Assembly (NCBI GenBank): GCA_949987565.1
Contig: OX465102.1
Coordinates: forward strand, 23,178,453-23,242,452
DNA: 64,000 bases
Direction: 5' to 3'
Origin: Luidia sarsii
Lineage: Eukaryota > Echinodermata > Asteroidea > Paxillosida > Luidiidae
Under the pieces are notes generated by a model. That model saw nothing but the letters and a program-made list of their open reading frames with translations. It was not told the DNA's origin and searched no databases. Below are positions 1 to 33,358 of this stretch, piece after piece (the first letter of the stretch is position 1; each line of letters opens with the position of its first letter). The position numbers and the translations under genes were made by a program.

Positions 1-1411
1 CCTGGGGGGATGTTGGTGTTGGGTGCAGGTGAGGGTGAGGCCTAGGTGAGGGTGAACCAACACCCCCAGGAAGAAGGAATTCAAGCTTGCTCCTCTGCCT
101 TAGCCAAGGGAAAACATTCCTCTCCCCCCCCATCACTGACATGGCCACACCCATGAGCCTAGTGCTGATCAAGAATCCTTTCTCCTTTCTTGGAAAGCAT
201 TATCTTCAAGTACATGGTACTGCCATGGGCATCTGCATGGCTCCTTCCTTTGCTTGCCTCATCATGGGTGACCTTGAAGAATGCACGCTCAATGAGGCTC
301 CATGCCATCCCTGGATTAAGTAGAGATACATAGATGATGAATTCTTCATTTGGACTAGGGACGGTAGCATCTTGGATGCCTTCGTTGAACACAACTCCTT
401 CCACAGCACTATCAAGTTCACATGGGAGCACTCACTCCAGCAGACCTACGCTCTGGATGTCACCATCCAGAAAGACCACAACACACTAACTACTGACTTG
501 TATCTAAGCCCAACGACATTCATCAACATCTCCATGCCTCCAGTTGTCACCCTAGACTTTGTAAGACTAGTATAACTTACAGCCAGGCCCTCAGATTGAG
601 GCCTGTATGCTCCATTAAATCTGATTTTTGCCGCCATACACGAGTGTTGGCCAGAAACTTGGTTGCAAGAGGCTATAGTTCTCGCAAAGTGAAGAATTCC
701 ATTGCTAAAGTCTACTCCATTCCCAGAAGTTAGGTACTAAAAACAAAAGTCACTCGGTCCCAAGGACAATCCTCAGGTTCCCTTGGTTACTTCCTACCAC
801 CCTTGTCTTCCTCCTCTGTGGAAGATAACTATAGAAAACATTCTCCATACTTCAGATCGTCTGGCCAGTGCCATTCTAAATTCGTCTGTCTTGACTTTCA
901 GGTTCCATCATAACCTGCGTGACTTAATTGTCCGAGGCCTCAGAGCAGAGGTTACCCGTTTGGACACTTCACCTCCCACCAAATTTGGTACATCTAAGTG
1001 TACCTTAAAATGCACTGTTTGTAAGATACATATCCAGGAAACAGTGTCTTTCAATGGAATTTCTTCTGAAACAACCCACATGACCTATGGCTCTATTACA
1101 TGCACCACCTCAAACATTATACATCTGCGGTAGAATTTGTAATATTCGATACATTAGCGAGTCCAAAAACACCCTCAAAAAAAGTATCTATGGCCATAGG
1201 TTTAAAATCAAAACCAGTAAAATTGACACCCCTGTGTAGTATCACTTCAATCTCCCTGATCATTCGATATCAGATATGAGTGTTCTGGGCGTAGAATCAC
1301 TCGGTCACCGTAGTGATGCCGTCCATCTTAGCCGTGAGAAAATGTGGATGAAGCATCTTCGAACTATTCAACCACATGACCTCAACACCCAGGAGGGGAA
1401 TGACTAACACC
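1..1411 (+). pseudogene. Degenerate Penelope-like retroelement: reverse transcriptase plus GIY-YIG endonuclease
   Basis: Conceptual translation gives a reverse transcriptase core in one frame from 87. It shows a QVHGTAMGICMAPSFA-like segment (about 216-262) and the catalytic YIDD box (327-338) directly after an in-frame TAG at 321-323. A frame change near 509 is needed to continue into a PNDIHQHLHASSCHP-like segment and then YSQALRLRPVCS (about 570-610). Downstream, a cysteine-rich linker (about 985-1030) leads into a GIY-YIG-like block (about 1107-1200, NIIHL then CNIRYISES) and a terminal segment ending at TAA about 1408-1410. This RT then C-terminal GIY-YIG order is characteristic of Penelope-like elements. 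Several stops and frame changes make it non-functional. The 5' end lies beyond the window or is lost. Confidence 0.85.
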
Positions 1412-1552
1412 TTGCATGTTCACTGATAATCATTTTTTTGCATTCACTCACCCATACCCCTCTCTTTGATCTTTCCCCCTCTTCTCACTAATCCTTACCC
1501 TACTCCAGGCCCTTCCCATTGATCTTACCATACAGCTTTCCTCTTTGCCCTC

Positions 1553-1690
1553 TGTTTGTCATCCATGTCCTATTCATTTTCTACCCCCTTCCTTCTTATG
1601 CATGTATCTGTTTTGTCCTTGTCACTCTGCCTTTGAGAAAGATCCTGCTAGGATCTTAAGTCCTCCAAAAAAAAGGAGTTCACTTATCAA
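1553..1690 (+). repeat. Penelope-like 3' tail fragment with hammerhead-like motif
   Basis: This block follows the retroelement relic and repeats at 25,443-25,605. Both share a stretch ending in ctgcctttgagaaag and then a short stem (GATCC/GGATC-like) around a TGCTA loop. In intact copies GAAACGTCAGG follows. Here the GAAAC box is damaged (ttaag). It is probably the 3' end of the same element family. Confidence 0.5.
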
Positions 1691-2121
1691 TTATACAGCT
1701 TGCTCTTGCTTGCTCCACGTATCATCAGCAGTCACTTAAACCTGAAAACAAAAAATCAGGTTAGACAAATTGAATACCCCCAAATACACTAAATTCAAAT
1801 AATCATAGTAATCAATAATCACTGTGATGAAAGTATTAAACATTTTTCAAACTTTCAGGTTTTGGATTGTATGCACCAGTAATCAAATTCATGAGAAACC
1901 ATGCTTGGTATGGGATGATTTGAATACAGGAGATAACAGATTATTTATGATGCTTTAAGAGATAAAGTAATTAAATTTGAATCTTAAATGTAAAAGAATT
2001 AAGCACCTTTGCCTTCCAACTGTCAGAATTGCTTTGTTGTGCTCAAGAAAATGGTTCTTTTGGAAAAAAAGTGCAGAAGTTGATTTCACAAGCCCTTAGT
2101 TTTATATTTCATAATATTAGG

Positions 2122-2260
2122 CCAAACGATGGATCGTAACTAATCTCACGATGGATAAACCATCGTTAGTTGTGATACACCGTATGGTTTCTGCGCATCG
2201 CTCATCGTCTTGAGTATTACAGTTACGATGTGTTTGGTGAAATCGACTTCAGATTTCCTA
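2122..2260. repeat. Short interspersed repeat with inverted halves (atcgtaa / ttacgat type)
   Basis: A non-coding segment contains gcgcatcgctcatcg and complementary atcgt/acgat motifs. Related segments lie at 22,728-22,865, 28,930-29,095, 41,125-41,252 and 42,063-42,180, several ending in a ...gaaatccaccc or gaaatcgac border. The structure suggests a non-autonomous DNA transposon (MITE), but I could not define target-site duplications. Confidence 0.5.
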
Positions 2261-4849
2261 AAATAATTTGAAGTTATAACTACATGTATACAAATAATTT
2301 GGCAATCGACGCTACGCCTGGTACTGGTAGCAATTAGCGATACGTCTTGCTCTCGTAATCGTGAATAAGCCTACCCCTCATCAACATCTTATTCTTAGTG
2401 CTCTGCATAAAATTAAGGGGCCCGGTAGGTGATCGCAATACGTAATAACTTTCGTACATTTTGTATGCTAACATATACCGGTAGTATCTCAAAATGCCCA
2501 TCAAGAGAACGACCAGTTTCTGCATGTGGTAGCCGCCCGGTGAACGACATGGATCGTGCGTGTCGTGAATTGATCCGCCGGTCCTAGCCAGCCAGCGCAT
2601 GACGCAGGAGAAATTCGAGATCACGGCAACGTTAGCCTACATGATATTGTTAGACGGTTTTCTATCAGCTGAACCCTATGATTTTTCAGTCAACATGGGG
2701 GAAAAAACAACCACAAAATGTCTACTCACCTCTAATTCTCATCAGCTCTTCTGTGTAATAAGATCTTGACTAATCCCAGTCTAATAAAACTCCCACGACG
2801 GGCAGAAGGGTGCATCTGTTTCCCGCACTGGACTACAGTATACGCAAACCTTGCTCACTGTTCATTGTCGACATGGCGCGAATCTATTCAAAGCTTGCAC
2901 CTGTATTAGACCACGCAGGGCTTGTTGTTGTTATGCAATAATTGGAATGTTGGCGATAGTCTTTAATCAAGGCGCTCTTGGCCCGTCACCAGTCACTCAA
3001 GTGGGGCCTTGTCAATATTCATTGGCTACGGCTCCAATGTGTACATGGGTCTTGCAGCAATCCCCAATTTCAATTAATGTGTACGTGTGATTTCAAGCCG
3101 CAGCCAAGACCTTCTTGCGGTAATCCTGGTCGAGCCCATTACGCCATTCGATCCCGCTCATTTGGGATAAGACGATCATTTAGGCTATCATTTATGCAGC
3201 GGTTTTGGTATTACCGCTGTCCTCATGAAACGGGGGTGGGGGGGGGGGGGGGCTACCACAGAGCTCAATGGGCCTACGGGCGGTCAATCAGAAACCGAGT
3301 ATTCAAAAACCCACCTGTTGTTTTGTGCAATGGTATTCGTTACGGCTACACATCTGTGCTGATAAAATAAAAAGTTATGTGACGTTCACAGGCACTGTTA
3401 CTACAAGCATGGAGGTACTGCTAAAATGTTCTGGGAAAATTGACTCCTACAAATTAATGACCCTAATTTCACACAGGGTACTCTAACCAAAAATATCTTT
3501 AGGAATTATAAACCTACACTACTAGTTTGCCCTCCAAGTTCAGCTCTTGGCTGTTAGGCTATGCGTATAATTCAAAGTTACCCAAACAAATTACACACGA
3601 GTAGACATATAACGACTTAAAAAAAGTCCATCGCCTCCGCTGCAACTATATAATTATTGGCCCCACGCAAAATTTCCAATAACCGTGCACTTAAAACTTT
3701 GTGGATAAAGGTGTGTGATACAATCGTTAGGTCCAACACTCGTCTTGTTCAGTTTGGGGAGTATATATCCGACAGCCTGGCGCTAGACTGACGTGTTCTG
3801 AAATGAAAAGGAATATGATGTGTAATCGATCAGATAGGGTGTGAACTTTCATGTGTCAGTTTGTTTTTTAAATAATTATAGTAATCATATTTTTGAGAAA
3901 ACAGCAAGATTCTCGACAGAAAACTGCCCCCACTTTTAATTTTCAACCCGAAAAATTGCTACGTGTGTGCCATGTTTTTTCTTGTGGACGCGCGTACGCG
4001 TAGAAGGCCAAGCCTATCCCCCTCCCCGCGTAGCCACCGGCCTACCACGGTTGTTATCAGCATTTACCAGCTTCGGATGAAGGATAATGACTGAACAACT
4101 TTAATAACTTAAGTAATCATTGACAACTGCTGTTATTTGGTCACCCAAAAGCTGAATCCCTTGAAAAAATGATTGGTAACAGTATCCAAATACGTTTCCT
4201 TTTATGTTTTTCAAAGATGGTTTTCTGGAATTGACGGGAAGCCAGGATTATCTCAACAAGGTTCCAAACTTTCACGGCTCCAAGGTTCAAGATTATGACG
4301 TTAAGATGTATATATAAATTCTCCTCAATTACGTTGGTTGATAATGCATTCGTAAGTTTGTTGAGTGCGACCATTCGACCAATCCAGAAGAGGGTTGGCT
4401 TTGTGGATCAAGGTGAAACCATTGTGAAATTGGTTGATGGTATTTTGGTAGGTGGAAAGTACCCGTTGGATACATTGGATAATACTGGTGACTAGCCTTA
4501 TAACCATGTACAAAAGAAATTATCCCCCCCCCCCAAAAAAAAAATGGCGGGGGTGTGAGTGCGTCATGCTCCTTCCTAAGCAAGGTTAAAAGTTTATAAA
4601 AGTTTAAGGTTATAAAAATGGTTTCCGGCACCTTAATTACTCGTTCCTACAACTACAAGGTATGCCACTGAATTCATCCACGTACAGCCAAGCGAGTGAA
4701 CTCTAACCATAGAGCAAGATGCTCTAACCAACATACACAACTTTGGTAGCGTATGTTGGAGCAACTCTCTGCCGATAATATATGAATACGCATCAGGTAT
4801 TGACGCCACTGCACACCGATCCGTATTCGCACACTGACCGTACCACTAC
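2261..4849. other. Gene-free AT-rich stretch
   Basis: I see no supported exon. Short open frames lack codon bias, domains or consistent splice sites. A run of G interrupted by a single t occurs near 3,236-3,252, a C/A homopolymer pair near 4,525-4,545, and a weak tRNA-like SINE fragment on the minus strand near 4,680-4,740 (ggttagagcat...ctatggttagagttc). Confidence 0.5.
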
Positions 4850-5150
4850 ACTCCGTGTTGTGGAGCAACCCTATGAAAACTCGGCGCTCGTCTCAGCCGA
4901 GAATAATAATTGGCTAGTTGTGTTGTGGACCAACACAGAAGAGTCAGCGCTCTTCTATAAGCTGAGAATAATAATTATTATTTGCTACAATGTGCATGTA
5001 TAATTATTGATGTAGTTGTGGATCAACCCTGTGAAGAGTCGGCGCTCTTCTCAGCCGAGAATAATTTGCTACAATTTTACACTGTACATGTGTTGTGCAG
5101 CAACCGTGAAGAGTCGGCGCTCGTTTCAGCCGAGAACAATTCGTGTTGTG
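4850..5150. repeat. Four-copy tandem repeat with a conserved hairpin
   Basis: Four diverged copies of a roughly 60-95 bp unit share a gttgtggancaac block and then tcggcgctcttctcagccga. The second element is self-complementary (TCGGC/GCCGA arms around about 10 bases). Hairpins fall near 4,884-4,905, 4,945-4,970, 5,038-5,060 and 5,112-5,135, separated by AT-rich ataataatt spacers. The hairpin arms are better conserved than the spacers. No coding role is apparent. Confidence 0.7.
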
Positions 5151-5860
5151 TTGTGCACCTCGCTCGTCCAAGTACTATTCAACTGACTAGTTTGTCCAGT
5201 ATTGTGTTCTCATTCAATCATTTTGTGCTGCTACGACTCCGCGTTAATATTCATGGTACTGAACTAAATCTACTTTTGACCACGAAACTGCGTGGGCCGG
5301 GGGTACACACTTCATTCAATGTATACACAAACGGTTAGGGTAAGGGTTAGTCGCGCATGCGCAGATCTATGTTCGTACTCAGGATAACCATGGCTAAAAG
5401 ACCACTCGATTCAATCCCATATATAAGCGAAGCGCGACCTGTTGTTGTTCAGTTTAAGGGTCGGAGGTGAGAGCGCCACCCGTCGTGTTTGGGGTTCACG
5501 ACTTAATACGTACCCCACCCTTTCAAAAACGTGCATTTGCTTGAATAAATAAAAGAGAAAGAAAATGTATACAGAGCCACTATGCTTTTTGACATAGGCC
5601 CTAATACCAGCTCTTTTAATCATCATGTTATTATTCCATGACAAAGACTAATCATTGTTTGACTAATCATCGTTTTTCCAACCAACGTCAAACCCACTAA
5701 GTTCTGCCGTGTACCACTTTATGCTACCCAAGGGTCGCCAAAAGCAGACACATAGAAAAATTACGTGAGTATCACTCATACGGATCCGGAGTGGTACTGT
5801 CAGTGGTGCGTACGGCCGGATTGCGGAGTGGTACGGATACAGATGTTTTGCAGTGACGTA
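5151..5860. other. Gene-free stretch
   Basis: No exon or recognisable repeat is evident, apart from short telomere-like ggttagggtaagggttag near 5,333-5,350 and scattered CpG. Confidence 0.4.
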
Positions 5861-5929
5861 AGTACCTGATGTATATTCATACTCGGCACCGGCAGAGGAT
5901 TCCAACAACATTCGTTACCCACACCTCTA

Positions 5930-6130
5930 CCCTCCTGAAGCGTTGCGCGCCGCCATTGTTCGACCGCGTATTTTGTGCACGAGCAACGCGCAAACAGTCT
6001 TTATTATGGAGATCAATAGTGTGTGCAGTCGATCATGCAACATTGCACTGCCGATGACGTCATCGGCAGTGGCTTTGGCCCGCGAGCAAGAGGTTTTTTG
6101 TGGGCGGGGCGCGCTAAAGATTTTGTTTTC
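5930..6130. promoter_or_regulatory. GC-rich promoter-like patch with perfect CRE palindrome and GC box
   Basis: A locally GC- and CpG-rich segment stands out from AT-rich flanks. Positions 6,046-6,071 form a perfect 26 bp palindrome centred on TGACGTCA, the full CRE/ATF-CREB site. A GC box (gggcggggc) lies near 6,101-6,110, and gcgcgccgcc occurs near 5,946. These are classical features of a CpG promoter. However, I see no adjacent exon with convincing coding potential on either side, so the gene it might serve is unidentified or outside the window. Confidence 0.5.
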
Positions 6131-7040
6131 CTTATACGGTCGCTATTAAGGGGGTAGACATTAGGTGTTGAGTTTGTGAACTGGTTAAGCCTTTATTAAG
6201 TCTTACAATAGTTTTCTCGATATTAGAATTATTTTTTCTATTTCAGGTACCGTTTTACTTACACAAACTTGTAATGCATCACACTATACCAAATTATTAA
6301 CGGAGATTACAGAGCAACAAGCTCTCTTTATTTAAAATTAATGTTCAATACAATTTTGATTTCGTTTTCAAATTCTGTTTCGTATCGCTAGGACACGAAT
6401 TCCCTTAATATGTACAAATCCATTTTATACATTGTACAAAATAAAAAGAAAATAATACACTATACCAATTGTTTCCTCGTCTATGATGAATACCGTACTA
6501 ATTTTCAAGAGAACAAAAACAAACAAAACAAAAACAAAAAAATAAATATGTACAGGCATAACGGACAAATTTCGGTCGGCCAAATTTATGGAAATACAAG
6601 TCACGAATCATGTAAGAATTTGATTAAACTTGACAAGAATTCGATCAATTTAAAACTTCAATGAGGGTTATATCTGCTTGACGTACTAAGCACTGAGTAC
6701 ATGGTGCTTATTACGTCGAGCAGGGCAAACTTTCATTGAATTAGATTCTCCTCGACAGAAAATATCATATAATACATGTTTCTATGTTGATTAAACTTGA
6801 CAAATATCAAGATTCAAGAGGGCCACGGATAATAATTTTTCATGTTAATTATTTGGCTCAAAGCACAAGGGTACCCTTCAGATAACCGTTAAGATCATTC
6901 AGCCTGTGTTCCTTACCACACTGAATACCAAGAACTGGAAAAGAGGTGAAATAAAAAGACAAAAGGGACTGGTATTAAGAACAGGTTTGCCCTACAGCAA
7001 CCCGAACAGGTTTGCACTACAGCAATCTGTAGACCTAATT
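6131..7040. other. AT-rich gene-free stretch with SINE tail fragment
   Basis: There are A/T-rich runs (6,410-6,560) and a fragment near 6,690-6,760 (gtgcttattacgtcgagcagggcaaac) that matches the tail of the tRNA-derived SINE described at 12.3-12.6 kb. No exon is supported. Confidence 0.5.
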
Positions 7041-7045
7041 GCATT

Positions 7046-7142
7046 TCTGCCTCTGAGAAAGGTCCTGATAGCATTGAAACGTCGGGACCTCATTTTTTTT
7101 CTTTTTGTTTGAGTCATTATAGTCAGTAAGTGGTTTGCAATG
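7046..7142 (+). repeat. Penelope-like 3' tail relic with hammerhead-like core
   Basis: The segment ctgcctctgagaaaggtcc is followed by a loop and gcattgaaacgtcggg, then attatagtcagtaagtgg, as in the 25.5 kb copy. The 5' core box is diverged. Confidence 0.55.
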
Positions 7143-7270
7143 CTTCTGTATACGACTCCAATTTCATGATACGACACTGGTCATTGCATTGACTCCCCCT
7201 TTGGATTAGATACTATCAGGTTATTCAAAAACTGCCACGTTAAGCTGTCAGGAAGGGGGTGTTTACCAAA

Positions 7271-7454
7271 ACGCAGTGGCTGTTGTTACGGCAGTCGTCC
7301 GTGTGGTTCCCTGACTTCACAGTATTTATCAGGATGTTTAGCTCTTGGGCCAGACTATCAGCTTATAGACTGGTTCAACCAGCCTGCAATGCTGACGAAA
7401 TACAATCAAGTCAGGGAACCACACGGACGACTGCCGTAACAACAGCCACTGCGA
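7271..7454. mobile_element. hAT-like MITE, copy 1, long perfect terminal inverted repeats
   Basis: The element begins CGCAGTGGCTGTTGTTACGG and ends with the exact reverse complement. Arms are about 45-48 bp and run up to ccctgactt/aagtcaggg. The roughly 90 bp interior carries gactatcagctt and actggttcaacc. Both flanks contain taccaaaa, offset by one base, consistent with an 8 bp target duplication. CAGTGG-type ends and 8 bp duplications are typical of hAT elements. No transposase is encoded. Confidence 0.8.
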
Positions 7455-7993
7455 TACCAAAAAGTTGAAAGGAGATGCGATTCATTTTGGGGACTTCAAG
7501 AGATAAACCAAACCATTACGATGCATGCAACTCTTCAAAGATATTGAGATACATTTTGACCGCTGAGCATAAAACTAACCCAACGGCGATGTCAGCTGAT
7601 CTGTAAGAGCGTGGCTACAAGCAAGGCACTTTCTGCATGATGTCACCGATGGTGCCGATTCTCTGTAAAGCCCTTTGTACGAATCCAAGCACTTGGTGCA
7701 TGCACTGCGCACTGCCGCACGTCAACACAGTTCTTTCCTGTGGTGTATTACTGGCGCTTATCGAGCCTTCGCAGTTGGGAACAGATACGGTGGCTCTTTG
7801 GTCATGACATCTTAGCCGGGAGTGCCTGGCTTCTTATTCTTGGCGTACAGAGTGGACATAGAGTGCGTGATTCTCGGTTAGCACATAGGCTTCACTATGG
7901 GTCGGCACCACAGGTGACATCAGGCTCTGATCGAGTGCCTGGCTTATGTCAGCTGACATCAACGTTGGTTTTATGCTCAGACAGAAAACAAAA

Positions 7994-8176
7994 ACGCAGT
8001 GGCTGTTGTTACGGCAGTCGTCCGTGTGGTTCTCTGACTTCACAGTATGTCAGGATGTTTAGCTCTTGGAACCAGACTATCAGCTAATAGACTGGTTCAA
8101 CCAGCCTGCAATGCTGACGAAATACAATCAAGTCAGGGAACCACACGGACGACTGCCGTAACAACAGCCACTGCGA
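7994..8176. mobile_element. hAT-like MITE, copy 2
   Basis: This is nearly identical to the copy at 7,271-7,454, with the same roughly 45 bp inverted arms and interior. It is flanked by A-rich acaaaaa and acacaaaa. The high identity implies recent mobility or a local duplication. Confidence 0.8.
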
Positions 8177-10849
8177 AACACAAAACATGGAGGCCCTTTT
8201 ATACTGAATCTCGAAAGAGTTGCAGACATCACTTGGTTTCTCACAAGAGAGAATGTATAAATGGTGTCACCGCAAACCTTCCAATTCAAACAAAGGGATT
8301 TTTTTTTTATTTGGTGACAATAGACCAATAATAAAAAAAATTGCGCGATGTCATCGCGTGACTTATAGTGGGTATTCAGGTGAGGTCTCTGGTACAAACT
8401 CCGGAATTTTCTTCATAAATTTCGAGAAAAAAGCCTCGATGGAACAAACAAGTGCAACAATCAACATGCACTTTAGCAAGCGGTCAATTCATCTCACTGC
8501 TGGCCAACAAGCAGGATGCAACTCGTTAACCTGCGCATTCTCCCTCGGTCCAAACCTGACTGCCCACCATATCTCAAGTGATGTTTATGGTGCCTGGTCT
8601 GCATTTGGGCATCGGATGCTTACAAGCACAAAAGAAACCTGATTTCACCAGGCAGTGGGTTTTCATGCTCAAGCAATTTTGCGGTGCTTAAAGGCCCTAT
8701 ACATCATTGGTAAAGGTTAAAAGATTGCCACAGTTTGTGTGTTAAACCATTAACATTCCAAAAAATAAATCCTGTGAAGGTTTTAGCTCAATAATGGTAA
8801 TCTGAGAAAGTAGAAAAAGGCAAAAAGCCGTCACGGTTTTCGCACTGTTTAGTAGTGTAAGAAATAGTTTATTATTTGGGAGTACATATAATAAACTACA
8901 TGTATTTGTCATTGTTTGAGTGAAGATTTCTCGAGAAGTACAGCATCCCAGACCGTAAGAGGATTCTATCGTGACCATCTACAAACTGTGTAAATTCGAA
9001 GGAATTCTGTGGACATTGATGTTTTCCAATCTTCCCAATGTTGTATTGGGCCTTTAAGTGGCTCTATAACATGAGTCCTGCAGCCGATTTCAAGAAAAGT
9101 TGCGTAGGTTACGCAACTTACAAATGTTGCGTAAGTCTTGTGACATGTGTTCACAATCTCTTTCAGAAGAGTTTCAAACCCAGCATTCAGTAGATCAACC
9201 ATACAATCATATGACAAACCAACCCAATGTACACATACCTACACCTCTGGTTTCAATACATTACACAATAAGGCAACGTCACTTGATAAAAAATAAGATC
9301 AAATGATATACGATCTGTAAATTCCTTTAAAATACAAAGTTTGTTTTTACCTCTTACAAAAATAGCCTCATATAATATGAAAACAAGTCATACTTTTCTC
9401 GTCTAGAAAGTCATTTACAAGTTCATGTACAACTACCTGTTCATTATTCATTCAAAGATAGAGAAGAAAATGAGAACACAATACTGAACTAGTCAGTTGA
9501 ATAGTTCAAAGATTCATTTGGGACTTATCATAATATTAAATCTGTCTGGAAGCTTATAATCAAACCTGAGAAGTAGCTTATCAAGCAAGTTATTTTCGGT
9601 GTCTGAGAAATAGCTGGTGAGAAAATGGGGCTTCCAATTGACACTTAGAGAAGTAATCATACTCAATGATGAGTGCATTAGCAAATGGCAAACATTGTGA
9701 CATGATTATCATTTTTGTGCAAAATGCATCATTCTGTTCCCTCCTAAATGAGAAAATGCATGAAATCAATAGTTTTAGGAAGCCACATTTCTATACAAAG
9801 ATTTTGAAATCTTTCCCCAATTTCTTTTTTGTTCGCCTACCCCAAATGATCCTACTTTTGAAAAAAAAAATCTTTCTAAGATCACCTTTCTCGACATCAT
9901 TATTTTGCAGCAATTTCACAATTCTCCTGTAAAAATATCTCTATATTCTCTAGTCTGCATTTCACTGCATGAAACTTATTTGCTTTGAGTACAAAATAAA
10001 CAGCTATGTAGCAAACACTTTTTTTTTTCATTTGTGTGGTGTTTTTTTTTTTTACATCTTCTTATAATGCAATTGTACGAAATTGCAAAATGAAAAATAT
10101 AAACCGCAAAACATAAGATCCAATAAATATTTCTCTACAAACCCGAATCAATAAGAATAAATCAGAATAAAGTGAATAAGAGAAAACGATTATACCCGAT
10201 TGAAATTGGAGTTCAGCTAGCAGCTTGCAGCATATTTGCATTGAGCGAGACACTCAAGAGACATTGTCACAAATCGAGGCTAGAAGATCATGTCACAAAT
10301 GTGACGCCCCACGCCAAACCCAGGCCGATCCCGCAAATAGTGAAATGCACTTCAAGAAGGATAATACATACAAATCAGTCACGATGTCAAAAATCAGATC
10401 TACAGGTCTTCTCATTTTCTTTTGTGAATATAAATGTTTCTTGAATAACAAATTAAAACAGCCATTGTAAGTCTTCTGAATGCTTTGAGTGTTTTTTGGT
10501 GTATTAACTTTGAAGACCTTTTTCTCCCTGATTGATTTTTCTAAAACATACCGTATGGCCATCTTGTAAACTCTGTATTTCGAGAGATTTGTACCCTATG
10601 ACCCCCTAGTAGGTCTCATTTGAAAGCTCATAATCTCTTTCATTTCATGAGGGGATAAACACAATTTTGTGTTTTCCCAGAAAGTGCCTGGTTTTGGCAT
10701 GGTGTGTCACACATCAGTTTGGATAAAAACAACTTCAGGAGACAATTAAAATACTAACCCTTTGGGAAGTGCACTTAAAGGATCATCGCAAAAGCCAATT
10801 CTGATGTTTTGAGCTGTTTCCGGAAAATAATGACAGAAGAAGTGTTCCT
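8177..10849. other. Gene-free AT-rich stretch
   Basis: No exon is supported. Repeats include a ttgcgtaagtt/aacttacgcaa-rich segment (9,080-9,165), shared with 50,562-50,700 and beginning in both with cagccg[ag]tttcaagaaaa. Several poly-T/A runs also occur. Confidence 0.4.
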
Positions 10850-11030
10850 GACAGATCCACAGTTTCGGACCAGCAGTCTCCTGACGACGGGCAAAGTATA
10901 CACCACCCAAAACGTTGAGTTACTGGCTCTTTTCAGAGCCACACTCCTTCTTGAAAGAGAAGTGCTTCACGGTGTCACTGACAAACCTTCCACTTAGGAT
11001 TTCCACCATGCAAACCTTATCCAGCTATAG
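10850..11030 (+). repeat. Interspersed repeat with GGCTC...GAGCC hairpin and hammerhead-like block
   Basis: The block runs gcagtctcctgacgacgggc, cacccaaaacgttgagtta, then ggctcttttcagagcc (a perfect short hairpin), then gtgtcac...aaaccttccac and catgcaaacctta. Related copies occur near 12.8, 18.2, 28.6-28.8, 31.1-31.5, 42.6 and 55.3 kb. It looks like the 3' part of a retroelement family distinct from the ggtcctgctagg family. Confidence 0.6.
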
Positions 11031-12017
11031 TGAACGAACTATCTCCGAGACATTTTGACCCAGAAGAAAAAAGACAGAAATAGTTAAATCATGAGAAGAT
11101 CGGAGTCCCACTCTGCTTGGATGATATGAAGTGAGTAAGTCAGACAAGTTGCTATCAATCTTCAGCTAGACATAAACATGGCTATCTTTTACCTAATCTG
11201 GGTCAACCCACGAAGTTGTCAACTAACAGCCCCAGCCTTTGAACTCTGACCTGTCTTGACTCTTTAGCAATGTTGGTTAATGTTTGGTTGTTAGGTTTCT
11301 TTTGAATCAACACAGTCAACTTATAAAGCAACACTAATTGTTCGTAATCTGGCAAGTGGCTTCCGCGAGGAAGGCCAGTTAGGCCACCTGGTTGAATTTA
11401 GTTGGCCTCAAAACGGCTTTAAATGGCATGAAAATGGCATGAAATCAGTGCTGCATTGTGGGCTATGCATTTCTTGCAATTTCTTTGAGGGGTGGATTGC
11501 CTGGCCAATACTTTGACTTTTTGGTGGCCTGAGGCTACTTCTGATGGCCACTAGCATCAGATCTCAGGACACTGTTACTCGGGTCTCTGATGCAGACCAA
11601 TCGCAGCGCGTCCGTTACAATTTGAAAGAATCACAAATTCCTGTCCATCACATGCATTGACGCATCAGCCTCTTTCAGTACAAGTGGGAAAGACACAGAG
11701 GAAAGAATGAATCGGAGGAGAAGAACTACAAAATATCAGCAAAGGGAGATGTAAAGAAGAAAACCATTTCACACTTGGAAATCCCCAAGGATTAGGAAAA
11801 AATACAGTGAAAAAGGAAAGTGGGAGTCAGGCTACCAAGCAATGAACTGGATGGATCGTTGTCCTCAGTGGAATGCTGCCTGTGTTGCATATCTACTTCA
11901 ATCAAAGGATTCTTAGACAAACTTATTTTCCCAACACTTTATCAATGACTCTATCTATAGAAAAATCAAGTAAATAGATTCAAAGCCTCTTCCAGGATTC
12001 GCCATCCAAAAGCACAA
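11031..12017 (-). other. Downstream flank / 3' UTR of the MBT-SAM gene
   Basis: This lies 3' of the terminal SAM exon on the minus strand, so part is presumably its 3' UTR. I found no convincing AATAAA on that strand within the first kilobase, so the mRNA end is not placed. No other exon is visible. Confidence 0.4.
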
Positions 12018-33330
<21,313 letters not shown>

Positions 33331-33340
<10 letters not shown>

Positions 33341-33358
33341 GACACTGGAACCAAGTTC
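33331..33358 (-). CDS. First coding exon of the MBT-SAM gene (28 nt)
   Basis: A tiny exon lies between cccag and gtaagt. ATG at 33,340-33,338 reads MEV and then, across the intron, DWDKSQP. Joined to the candidate 5' exon ending at 34,487, the ATG frame is closed by TGA upstream with no earlier Met, supporting this start. Confidence 0.7.

Noticed and set aside
2334..2624. 96-codon minus frame as a small gene
   Set aside because: No family resemblance, no splice or promoter context; within chance expectation for this length.
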